Below are positions 12,600 through 25,011 of a stretch of DNA of 64,000 nt, piece by piece (positions within the stretch are counted from its first letter, which is position 1; each line of letters begins with the position of its first letter). Under the pieces are notes generated by a model that did not search any database, was not told where the DNA came from, and saw only the letters and a list, made by a program, of their open reading frames with translations. The DNA lies in assembly GCA_028671895.1 (NCBI GenBank), contig CM053810.1:36745501-36809500 (forward strand). The letters run 5' to 3'. Source of the DNA: Oenanthe sinensis. Its lineage: Eukaryota > Streptophyta > Magnoliopsida > Apiales > Apiaceae. The translations under genes were made by a program, and so were the position numbers.

Positions 12600-15500
12600 A
12601 ACGAGTCAAGAATGAATTCTCAAGTTGTTACGGATTGTTTTCATGTTAAAATGAGCCAAGAATGATCCAATAAGAGTTTACAAGTTTCCATGTTCGAACG
12701 ATGCAAGAATGAAGTCTCAAGTTGTTACGGAATATTTTCATTTTCAAATGAGCCAAGAATGATCCTATAAGAGCTTACAAGTTGTTTCCAAGTTTGAACG
12801 AGTCAGGAATGAAGTCCCAAGTAGTTATAGAATGTTTTCATCTTCAAATGAGCCAAGAATTATCCTACAAGAATTTACAAGTTGTTTCCATGATCAAACG
12901 AGTCAAAAATGAAGCTAAAAGTTGTTTCCAAGTGGGAACGAGTCAAAAATGAAGTCTCAAGTTGTTAATGACTGTTTTCATGTTCAAATGAGCCAAGAAT
13001 GATCCTACAAGAGCTTAGAAGTTGTTTCCATGGTCAAAAATGTCAAGAATGAAGGTTCAAGTTGTTTCCAAGTTCGAACGAGTCAAGAATGAATTCTCAA
13101 GTTGTTACGGATTGTTTTCATGTTCAAATGAGCAAGGAATGATCCCATAAGAGTTTACAAGTTGTTTTCATGGTCAAACATGTCAAGAATGAAGGTACAA
13201 GTTGTGTCCAAGTTCGAACGAGTCAAGAATGAATTCTGAAGTTGTTACGGATTGTTTTCATGTTAAAATGAGCCAATAATGATCCAAAAAGAGTTTACAA
13301 GTTTCCATGTTCGAACGAGTCAAGAATGAAGTCTCAAGTTGTTACGGAATATTTTCATTTTCAAATGAGCCAAGAATGATCCTATAAGAGCTTACAAGTT
13401 GTTTCCAAGTTTGAACGAGTCAAGAATGAAGTCCCAAGTAGTTATAGAATGTTTTCATCTTCAAATGAGCCAAGAATTATCCTACAAGAATTTACAAGAT
13501 GTTTCCATGATCAAACGAGTCAAAAATGAAGCTAAAAGTTGTTTCCAAGTGTGAACGACTCAAAAATGAAGTCTCAAGTTGTTAATGATTGTTTTCATGT
13601 TCAAATAAGCAAGGAATGATCCTACAAGAGCTTACAAGTTGTTTCCATGGTCAAAAATGTCAAGAAGGAAGGTTCAAGTTGTTTCCAAGTTCGAACGAGT
13701 CAAGAATGAATTCTCAAGTTGTTACGGATTGTATTCATGTTCAAATGAGCAAGGAATGATCCCATAAGAGTTTACAAGTTGTTTTCACGGTCAAACATGT
13801 CAAGAAAGAAGGTAAAAGTTGTGTCCAAGTTCGAACGAGTCAAGAATGAAGTCTCCAGTTTTTACGGAATATTTTCATGTTCAAATGAGCCAAGAATGAT
13901 CCTACAAGAGTTTACAAGTTGTTTCCATGGTCAAACATGTCAAGAATGAAGGTTCATGTTGTTTCCAAGTTCGAACGTGGCAAGAATGAATTCTCAAGTT
14001 GTTACGGATTATTTTCATGTACAAATGAGCAAAGAATGATCCTATAAGAGTTTACAAGTTGTTTACATGGTCAAACATGTCAAGAATGAAGGTACAAGTT
14101 GTGTCCAAGTTCGAACGAGTAAAGAATGAATTCTCAAGTTGTTACAGATTGTTTTCATGTTAAAATGAGCCAAGAAAGATCTAATAAGAGTTTACAAGTT
14201 TCCATGTTCGAACGATGCAAGAATGAAGTCTCAAGTTGTTACGGGATATTTTCATTTTCAAATGAGCCAAGAATGATCCTATAAGAGCTTACAAGTTGTT
14301 TCCAAGTTTGAACGAGTCAAGAATGAAGTCCCAAGTAGTTATAGAATGTTTTCATCTTCAAATGAGCCAAGAATTATCCTACAAGAATTTACAAGTTGTT
14401 TCCATGATCAAACGAGTCAAAAATGAAGCTAAAAGTTGTTTCCAAGTGGGAACGAGTCAAAAATGAAGTCTCAAGTTGTTAATGACTGTTTTCATGTTCA
14501 AATGAGCCAAGAATGATCCTACAAGAGCTTACAAGTTGTTTCCATGGTCAAAAATGTCAAGAATGAAGGTTCAAGTTGTTTCCAAGTTCGAACGAGTCAA
14601 GAATGAATTCTCAAGTTGTTACGGATTGTTTTCATGTTCAAATGAGCAAGGAATGATCCCATAAGAGTTTACAAGTTGTTTTCATGGTCAAACATGTCAA
14701 GAATGAAGGTACAAGTTGTGTCCAAGTTCGAACGAGTCAAGAATGAATTCTGAAGTTGTTACGGATTGTTTTCATGTTAAAATGAGCCAATAATGATCCA
14801 AAAAGAGTTTACAAGTTTCCATGTTCGAACGAGTCAAGAATGAAGTCTCAAGTTGTTACGGAATATTTTCATTTTCAAATGAGCCAAGAATGATCCTATA
14901 AGAGCTTACAAGTTGTTTCCAAGTTTGAACGAGTCAAGAATGAAGTCCCAAGTAGTTATAGAATGTTTTCATCTTCAAATGAGCCAAGAATTATCCTACA
15001 AGAATTTACAAGATGTTTCCATGATCAAACGAGTCAAAAATGAAGCTAAAAGTTGTTTCCAAGTGTGAACGACTCAAAAATGAAGTCTCAAGTTGTTAAT
15101 GATTGTTTTCATGTTCAAATAAGCAAGGAATGATCCTACAAGAGCTTACAAGTTGTTTCCATGGTCAAAAATGTCAAGAATGAAGGTTCAAGTTGTTTCC
15201 AAGTTCGAACGAGTCAAGAATGAATTCTCAAGTTGTTACGGATTGTATTCATGTTCAAATGAGCAAGGAATGATCCCATAAGAGTTTACAAGTTGTTTTC
15301 ACGGTCAAACATGTCAAGAAAGAAGGTAAAAGTTGTGTCCAAGTTCGAACGAGTCAAGAATGAAGTCTCCAGTTTTTACGGAATATTTTCATGTTCAAAT
15401 GAGCCAAGAATGATCCTACAAGAGTTTACAAGTTGTTTCCATGGTCAAACATGTCAAGAATGAAGGTTCATGTTGTTTCCAAGTTCGAACGAGGCAAGAA

Positions 15501-18500
15501 TGAATTCTCAAGTTGTTACGGATTATTTTCATGTTCAAATGAGCAAAGAATGATCCTATAAGAGTTTACAAGTTGTTTACATGGTCAAACATGTCAAGAA
15601 TGAAGGTACAAGTTGTGTCCAAGTTCGAACGAGTAAAGAATGAATTCTCAAGTTGTTACAGATTGTTTTCATGTTAAAATGAGCCAAGAAAGATCTAATA
15701 AGAGTTTACAAGTTTCCATGTTCGAACGATGCAAGAATGAAGTCTCAAGTTGTTACGGGATATTTTCATTTTCAAATGAGCCAAGAATGATCCTATAAGA
15801 GCTTACAAGTTGTTTCCAAGTTTGAACGAGTCAAGAATGAAGTCCCAAGTAGTTATAGAATGTTTTCATCTTCAAATGAGCCAAGAATTATCCTACAAGA
15901 ATTTACAAGTTGTTTCCATGATCAAACGAGTCAAAAATGAAGCTAAAAGTTGTTTCCAAGTGGGAACGAGTCAAAAATGAAGTCTCAAGTTGTTAATGAC
16001 TGTTTTCATGTTCAAATGAGCCAAGAATGATCCTACAAGAGCTTACAAGTTGTTTCCATGGTCAAAAATGTCAAGAATGAAGGTTCAAGTTGTTTCCAAG
16101 TTCGAACGAGTCAAGAATGAATTCTCAAGTTGTTACGGATTGTTTTCATGTTCAAATGAGCAAGGAATGATCCCATAAGAGTTTACAAGTTGTTTTCATG
16201 GTCAAACATGTCAAGAATGAAGGTACAAGTTGTGTCCAAGTTCGAACGAGTCAAGAATGAATTCTGAAGTTGTTACGGATTGTTTTCATGTTAAAATGAG
16301 CCAATAATGATCCAAAAAGAGTTTACAAGTTTCCATGTTCGAACGAGTCAAGAATGAAGTCTCAAGTTGTTACGGAATATTTTCATTTTCACATGAGCCA
16401 AGAATGATCCTATAAGAGCTTACAAGTTGTTTCCAAGTTTGAACGAGTCAAGAATGAAGTCCCAAGTAGTTATAGAATGTTTTCATCTTCAAATGAGCCA
16501 AGAATTATCCTACAAGAATTTACAAGATGTTTCCATGATCAAACGAGTCAAAAATGAAGCTAAAAGTTGTTTCCAAGTGTGAACGACTCAAAAATGATGT
16601 CTCAAGTTGTTAATGATTGTTTTCATGTTCAAATAAGCAAGGAATGATCCTACAAGAGCTTACAAGTTGTTTCCATGGTCAAAAATGTCAAGAATGAAGG
16701 TTCAAGTTGTTTCCAAGTTCGAACGAGTCAAGAATGAATTCTCAAGTTGTTACGGATTGTATTCATGTTCAAATGAGCAAGGAATGATCCCATAAGAGTT
16801 TACAAGTTGTTTTCACGGTCAAACATGTCAAGAAAGAAGGTAAAAGTTGTGTCCAAGTTCGAACGAGTCAAGAATGAAGTCTCCAGTTTTTACGGAATAT
16901 TTTCATGTTCAAATGAGCCAAGAATGATCCTACAAGAGTTTACAAGTTGTTTCCATGGTCAAACATGTCAAGAATGAAGGTTCATGTTGTTTCCAAGTTC
17001 GAACGAGGCAAGAATGAATTCTCAAGTTGTTACGGATTATTTTCATGTTCAAATGAGCAAAGAATGATCCTATAAGAGTTTACAAGTTGTTTACATGGTC
17101 AAACATGTCAAGAATGAAGGTACAAGTTGTGTCCAAGTTCGAACGAGTAAAGAATGAATTCTCAAGTTGGTACAGATTGTTTTCATGTTAAAATGAGCCA
17201 AGAAAGATCTAATAAGAGTTTACAAGTTTCCATGTTCGAACGATGCAAGAATGAAGTCTCAAGTTGTTACGGGATATTTTCATTTTCAAATGAGCCAAGA
17301 ATGATCCTATAAGAGCTTACAAGTTGTTTCCAAGTTTGAACGAGTCAAGAATGAAGTCCCAAGTAGTTATAGAATGTTTTCATCTTCAAATGAGCCAAGA
17401 ATTATCCTACAAGAATTTACAAGTTGTTTCCATGATCAAACGAGTCAAAAATGAAGCTAAAAGTTGTTTCCAAGTGGGAACGAGTCAAAAATGAAGTCTC
17501 AAGTTGTTAATGATTGTTTTCATGTTCAAATGAGCCAAGAATGATCCTACAAGAGCTTACAAGTTGTTTCCATGGTCAAAAATGTCAAGAATGAAGGTTC
17601 AAGTTGTTTCCAAGTTCGAACGAGTCAAGAATGAATTCTCAAGTTGTTACGGATTGTTTTCATAGTCAAATGAGCCAAGAATGATCCTATAAGAGTTTAC
17701 AAGTTGTTTACATGGTCAAACATGTCAAGAAAGAAGGTACAAGTTGAGTCCTAGTTCGAACGAGTCAAGAATGAAGTCTCCAGTTGTTACGGAATATTTT
17801 CATGTTAAAATGAGCCAAGAAAGATCCAATAAGAGTTTACAAGTTTCCATGTTCGAACGATGCAAGAATGAAGTCTCAAGTTGTTACGGAATATTTTCAT
17901 TTTCAAATGAGCCAAGAATGATCCTATAAGAGCTTACAAGTTGTTTCCAAGTTTGAACGAGTCAAGAATGAAGTCCCAAGTAGTTATAGAATGTTTTCAT
18001 CTTCAAATGAGCCAAGAATTATCCTACAAGAATTTACAAGTTGTTTCCATGATCAAACGAGTCAAAAATGAAGCTAAAAGTTGTTTCCAAGTGGGAACGA
18101 GTCAAAAATGAAGTCTCAAGTTGTTAATGATTGTTTTCATGTTCAAATGAGCCAAGAATGATCCTACAAGAGCTTAGAAGTTGTTTCCATGGTCAAAAAT
18201 GTCAAGAATGAAGGTTCAAGTTGTTTCCAAGTTCGAACGAGTCAAGAATGAATTCTCAAGTTGTTACGGATTGTTTTCATGTTCAAATGAGCAAGGAATG
18301 ATCCCATAAGAGTTTACAAGTTGTTTTCATGGTCAAACATGTCAAGAATGAAGGTACAAGTTGTGTCCAAGTTCGAACGAGTCAAGAATGAATTCTGAAG
18401 TTGTTACGGATTGTTTTCATGTTAAAATGAGCCAATAATGATCCAAAAAGAGTTTACAAGTTTCCATGTTCGAACGAGTCAAGAATGAAGTCTCAAGTTG

Positions 18501-19760
18501 TTACGGAATATTTTCATTTTCAAATGAGCCAAGAATGATCCTATAAGAGCTTACAAGTTGTTTCCAAGTTTGAACGAGTCAAGAATGAAGTCCCAAGTAG
18601 TTATAGAATGTTTTCATCTTCAAATGAGCCAAGAATTATCCTACAAGAATTTACAAGATGTTTCCATGATCAAACGAGTCAAAAATGAAGCTAAAAGTTG
18701 TTTCCAAGTGTGAACGACTCAAAAATGAAGTCTCAAGTTGTTAATGATTGTTTTCATGTTCAAATATGCAAGGAATGATCCTACAAGAGCTTACAAGTTG
18801 TTTCCATGGTCAAAAATGTCAAGAATGAAGGTTCAAGTTGTTTCCAAGTTCGAACGAGTCAAGAATGAATTCTCAAGTTGTTACGGATTGTATTCATGTT
18901 CAAATGAGCAAGGAATGATCCCATAAGAGTTTACAAGTTGTTTTCACGGTCAAACATGTCAAGAAAGAAGGTAAAAGTTGTGTCCAAGTTCGAACGAGTC
19001 AAGAATGAAGTCTCCAGTTTTTACGGAATATTTTCATGTTCAAATGAGCCAAGAATGATCCTACAAGAGTTTACAAGTTGTTTCCATGGTCAAACATGTC
19101 AAGAATGAAGGTTCATGTTGTTTCCAAGTTCGAACGAGGCAAGAATGAATTCTCAAGTTGTTACGGATTATTTTCATGTTCAAATGAGCAAAGAATGATC
19201 CTATAAGAGTTTACAAGTTGTTTACATGGTCAAACATGTCAAGAATGAAGGTACAAGTTGTGTCCAAGTTCGAACGAGTAAAGAACGAATTCTCAAGTTG
19301 TTACGGATTGTTTTCATGTTAAAATGAGCCAAGAAAGATCCAATAAGAGTTTACAAGTTTCCATGTTCGAACGATGCAAGAATGAAGTCTCAAGTTGTTA
19401 CGGAATATTTTCATTTTCAAATGAGCCAAGAATGATCCTATAAGAGCTTACAAGTTGTTTCCAAGTTTGAACGAGTCAAGAATGAAGTCCCAAGTAGTTA
19501 TAGAATGTTTTCATCTTCAAATGAGCCAAGAATTATCCTACAAGAATTTACAAGTTGTTTCCATGATCAAACGAGTCAAAAATGAAGCTAAAAGTTGTTT
19601 CCAAGTGGGAACGAGTCAAAACTGAAGTCTCAAGTTGTTAATGATTGTTTTCATGTTCAAATGAGCCAAGAATGATCCTACAAGAGCTTACAAGTTGTTT
19701 CCATGGTCAAAAATTTCAAGAATGAAGGTTCAAGTTGTTTCCAAGATCGAACGAGTCAAG
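12600..19760. repeat. 1514-bp higher-order repeat domain with one 617-bp-longer copy
   Basis: The private variant aataagcaagg is at 13604, 15118 and 16632, and gtattcatg is at 13731, 15245 and 16759. Both give 1514 bp (8x140 + 2x97 + 2x100). The next copies of these landmarks are at 18763 and 18890, 2131 bp further on, which is 1514 + 617 (617 = 3x140 + 97 + 100). The extra block contains the gttgagtcctagttcg type at 17744, so it was probably imported from the 1711-bp type. Confidence 0.82.
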
Positions 19761-22700
19761 AATGAATTCTCAAGTTGTTACGGATTGTTTTCATGTTCAA
19801 ATGAGCCAAGAATGATCCAAAAAGAGTTTACAAGTTTCCATGTTCCAACGAGTCAAGAATGAAGTCTCAAGTTGTTACGGAATATTTTCATTTTCAAATG
19901 AGCCAAGAATGATCCTATAAGAGCTTACAAGTTGTTTCCAAGTTTGAACGAGTCAAGAATGAAGTCCCAAGTAGTTATAGAATGTTTTCATCTTCAAATG
20001 AGCCAATAATTATCCTTTAAGAATTTACAAGTTGTTTCCATGTTCAAACGAGTCAAAAATGAAGCAAAAAGTTGTTTCCAAGTGGGAACGAGTCAAAAAT
20101 GAAGTCTCAAGTTGTTAATGATTGTTTTCACGTTCAAATGAGCCAAGAATGATCCTACAAGAGCTTACAAGTTGTTTCCATGGTCAAAAATGTCAAGAAT
20201 GAAGGTTCAAGTTGTTTCCAAGTTCGAACGAGTCAAGAATGAATTCTCAAGTTGTTACGGATTGTTTTCATGTTTAAATGAGCAAGGAATGATCCTATAA
20301 GAGTTTATAAGTTGTTTACATGGTCAAACATGTCAAGAAAAAAGGTACAAGTTGTGTCCAAGTTCGAACGAGTCAAGAATGAAGTCTCCAGTTGTTACGG
20401 AATATTTTCATGTTCAAATGAGCCAAGAATGATCCTACAAGAGTTTACAAGTTGTTTCCATGGTCAAACATGTCAAGAATGAAGGTTTAAGTTGTTTCCA
20501 AGTTCGAACGAGCCAAGAATGAATTCTCAAGTTGTTACGGATTATTTTCATGTTCAAATGAGCCAAGAATGATCCTATAAGAGTTTACAAGTTGTTTACA
20601 TGGTCAAACATGTCAAGAAAGAAGGTACAAGTTGTGTCCAAGTTCGAACGAGTCAAGAATGAAGTCTCCAGTTGTTACGGAATATTTTCATGTTCAAATG
20701 AGCCAAGAATGATCCTACAAGAGTTTACAAGTTGTTTCCATGGTCAAACATGTCAAGAATGAAGGTTCATGTTATTTCCAAGTTCGAACGAGTCAAGAAT
20801 GAATTCTCAAGTTGTTATGGATTGTTTTCATATTAAAATGAGCCAAGAATGATCCTATAAAAGTTTACAAGTTGTTTACATGGTCAAACATGTCAAGAAA
20901 GAAGGTACAAGTTGTGTCAAAGTTCGAACGAGTCAAGAATGAATTTCCAAGTTGTTACGGATTATTTTCATGTTCAAATGAGCCAAGAATGATCCTATTA
21001 GAGTTTACAAGTTGTTTATATGGTCAAACATGTCAAGAATGAAGGTACAAGTTGTGTCCAAGTTCGTACGAGTCAAGAATGAATTCTCAAGTTGTTACGG
21101 ATTGTTTTCTTGTTAAAATGAGCCAAGAATGATCCAATAAGGGTTTACAAGTTTCCATGTTCGAACGAGTGAAGAATGAAGTCTCAAGTTGTTACGGAAT
21201 ATTTTCATTTTCAAATGAGCCAAGAATGATCCTATAAGAGCTTACAAGTTGTTTCCAAGTTTGAACGAGTCAAGAATGAAGTCCCAAGTAGTTATAGAAT
21301 GTTTCCATCTTCAAATGAGCCAATAATTATCCTACAAGAATTTACAAGTTGTTTCCATGTTCAAACGAGTCAAAAATGAAGCTAAAAGTTGTTTCCAAGT
21401 GTTAACGAGTCAAAAATGAAGTCTCAAGTTGTTAATGATTGTTTTCATGTTCAAATGAGCCAAGAATGATCCTACAAGAGCTTACAAGTTGTTTCCATGG
21501 TCAAAAATGTCAAGAATGAAGGTTCAAGTTGTTTCCAAGTTCGAACGAGTCAAGAATGAATTCTCAAGTTGTTACGGATTGTTTTCATATTCAAATGAGC
21601 TAAGAATGATCCTATAAGAGTTAAAAAGTTGTTTACATGGTCAAACATGTCAAGAAAGAAGGTACAAGTTGTGTCCAAGTTCGAACGAGTCAAGAATGAA
21701 GTCTCCAGTTGTTAGGGAATATTTTCATGTTCAAATGAGCCAAGAATGGTCCTACAAGAGTTTACAAGTTGTTTCCATGGTCAAACATGTCAAGAAAGAA
21801 GGTACAAGTTGTGTCCAAGTTCGAACGAGTCAAGAATGAATTCTCAAGTTGTTACGGATTGTTTTCATATTCAAATGAGCCAAGAATGATCCTATAAGAG
21901 TTTACAAGTTGTTTACATGGTCAAACATGTCAAGAAAGAAGGTACAAGTTGTGTCCAAGTTCGAACGAGTCAAGAATGAAGTCTCCAGTTGTTACGGAAT
22001 ATTTTCATGGTCAAATGAGCCCAAAATGATCCTACAAGAGTTTACAAGTTGTTTCCATGGTCAAACATGTCAAGAAGGAAGGTTCATGTTGTTTCCAAGT
22101 TCGAACGAGCAAGAATGAATTCTCAAGTTGTTACGGATTATTTCCATGTTCAAATGAGCAAAGAATGATCCTATAAGAGTTTACAAGTTGTTTACATGGT
22201 CAAACATGTCAAGAATGAAGGTACAAGTTGTGTCCAAGTTCGAACGAGTCAAGAATGAATTCTCAAGTTGTTACGGATTGTTTTCATTTTAAAATGAGCC
22301 AAGAATGATCCAATAAGAGTTTACAAGTTTCCATGTTCGAACGATGCAAGAATGAAGTCTCAAGTTGTTACGGAATATTTTCATTTTCAAATGAGCCAAG
22401 AATGATCATATAAGAGCTTACAAGTTGTTTCCAAGTGGGAACGAGTCAAAAATAAAGTCTCAAGTTGTTAATGATTGTTTTCATGTTCAAATGAGCCAAG
22501 AATGATCCTACAAGAGCTTACAAGTTGTTTCCATGGTCAAAAATGTCAAGAATGAAGGTTCAAGTTGTTTCCAAGTTCGAACGAGTCAAGAATGAATTTT
22601 CAAGTTGTTACGGATTGTTTTCATATTCAAATGAGCCAAGAATGATCCAATAAGAGTTTACAAGTTGTTTACATGGTCAAACATGTCAAGAATGAAGGTA

Positions 22701-25011
22701 CAAGTTGTGTCCAAGTTCGAACGAGTCAAGAATGAATTCTCAAGTTGTTACGGATTGTTTTCATTTTAAAATGAGCCAAGAATGATCCAATAAGAGTTTA
22801 CAAGTTTCCATGTTCGAACGATACAAGAATGAAGTCTCAAGTTGTTACGGAATATTTTCATTTTCAAATGAGCCAAGAATGATCATATAAGAGCTTACAA
22901 GTTGTTTCCAAGTGGGAACGAGTCAAAAATAAAGTCTCAAGTTGTTAATGATTGTTTTCATGTTCAAATGAGCCAAGAATGATCCTACAAGAGCTTACAA
23001 GTTGTTTCCATGGTCAAAAATGTCAAGAATGAAGGTTCAAGTTGTTTCCAAGTTCGAACGAGTCAAGAATGAATTTTCAAGTTGTTACGGATTGTTTTCA
23101 TATTCAAATGAGCCAAGAATGATCCAATAAGAGTTTACAAGTTGTTTACATGGTCAAACATGTCAAGAATGAAGGTACAAGTTGTGTCCAAGTTCGAACG
23201 AGTCAAGAATGAATTCTCCAGTTGTTACGGAATATTTTCATGTTCAAATGAGCCAAGAATGATCCTACAAGAGTTTACAAGTTGTTTCCATGGTCAAACA
23301 TGTCAAGAATGAAGGTTCATGTTGTTTCCAAGTTCGAACGAGGCAAGAATGAATTCTCAAGTTGTTACGGATTATTTCCATGTTCAAATGAGCAAAGAAT
23401 GATCATATAAGAGTTTACAAGTTGTTTACATGGTCAAACATGTCAAGAATGAAGGTACAAGTTGTGTCCAAGTTCGAACGAGTCAAGAATGAATTCTCAA
23501 GTTGTTACGGATTGTTTTCATATTCAAATGAGCCAAGAATGATCCTATAAGAGTTTACAAGTTGTTTACATGGTCAAACATGTCAAGAAAGAAGGTACAA
23601 GTTGTGTCCAACTTCGAACGAGTCAAGAATGAAGTCTCCAGTTGTTACGGAATATTTTCATGTTCTAATGAGCCAAGAATGATCCTACAAGAGTTTACAA
23701 GTTGTTTCCATGGTCAAACATGTCAAGAATGAAGGTTTAAGTTGTTTCCAAGTTCGAACGAGCCAAGAATGAATTCTCAAGTTGTTACGGATTATTTTCA
23801 TGTTCAAATGAGCCAAGAATGATCCTATAAGAGTTTACAAGTTGTTTACATGGTCAAACATGTCAAGAATGAAGGTACAAGTTGTGTCCAAGTTCGAACG
23901 AGTCAAGAATGAATTCTCAAGTTGTTACGGATTGTTTTCATGTTAAAATGAGCCAAGAATGATCCAATAAGAGTTTACAAGTTTCCTTGTTCGAACGATG
24001 CAAGAATGAAGTCTCAAGTTGTTACGGAATATTTTCATTTTCAAATGAGCCAAGAATGATCCTACAAGAGTTTACAAGTTGTTTCCATGGTCAAACATGT
24101 CAAGAATGAAGGTTCATGTTGTTTCCAAGTTCGAACGAGGCAAGAATGAATTCTCAAGTTGTTACGGATTATTTCCATGTTCAAATGAGCAAAGAATGAT
24201 CATATAAGAGTTTACAAGTTGTTTACATGGTCAAACATGTCAAGAATGAAGGTACAAGTTGTGTCCAAGTTCGAACGAGTCAAGAATGAATTCTCAAGTT
24301 GTTACGGATTGTTTTCATATTCAAATGAGCCAAGAATGATCATATAAGAGTTTACAAGTTGTTTACATGGTCAAACATGTCAAAAATGAAGGTACAAGTT
24401 GTGTCCAAGTTCGAACGAGTCAAGAATGAATTCTCAAGTTGTTACGGATTGTTTTCATGTTCAAATGAGCCAAGAATGATCCTACAAGAGTTTACAAGTT
24501 GTTTCCATGGTCAAACATGTCAAGAATGAAGGTTTAAGTTGTTTCCAAGTTCGAACGAGCCAAGAATGAATTCTCAAGTTGTTACAGATTATTTTCATGT
24601 TCAAATGAGCCAAGAATGATCCTATAAGAGTTTACAAGTTGTTTACATGGTCAAACATGTCAAGAATGAAGGTACAAGTTGTGTCCAAGTTCGAACGAGT
24701 CAAGAATGAATTCTCAAGTTGTTACGGATTGTTTTCATGTTAAAATGAGCCAAGAATGATCCAATAACAGTTTACAAGTTTCCATGTTCGAACGATGCAA
24801 GAATGAAGTCTCAAGTTGTTACGGAATATTTTCATTTTCAAATGAGCCAAGAATGATCCTATAAGAGCTTACAAGTTGTTTCCAAGTTTGAACGAGTCAA
24901 GAATGAAGTCCCAAGTAGTTATAGAATGTTTTCATCTTCAAATGAGCCAAGAATTATCCTACAAGAATCTAAAAGTTGTTTCCCAGTGGGAACGAGTCAA
25001 AAATGAAGTCT
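19761..25011. repeat. Satellite segment without one dominant higher-order period
   Basis: This is ordinary 140/97/100-bp satellite in which successive 140-bp units alternate (gattattttc, gattgttttcatattc and gaatattttc forms) without one long period holding throughout. It contains the 477-bp duplication listed separately. The left part is rich in plain 140-bp units (about 20.1-21.1 kb). No gene or transposon was seen. Confidence 0.75.
22260..23215. repeat. 477-bp tandem duplication in the satellite
   Basis: The private variant ttttcatttt plus aaaatgagcc is at 22281 and 22758, an offset of 477 bp (2x140 + 97 + 100). The following gatcatataagagctta and aataaagtct variants also repeat at this offset. 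It is a young, local copy step by slippage or unequal exchange. Confidence 0.75.
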
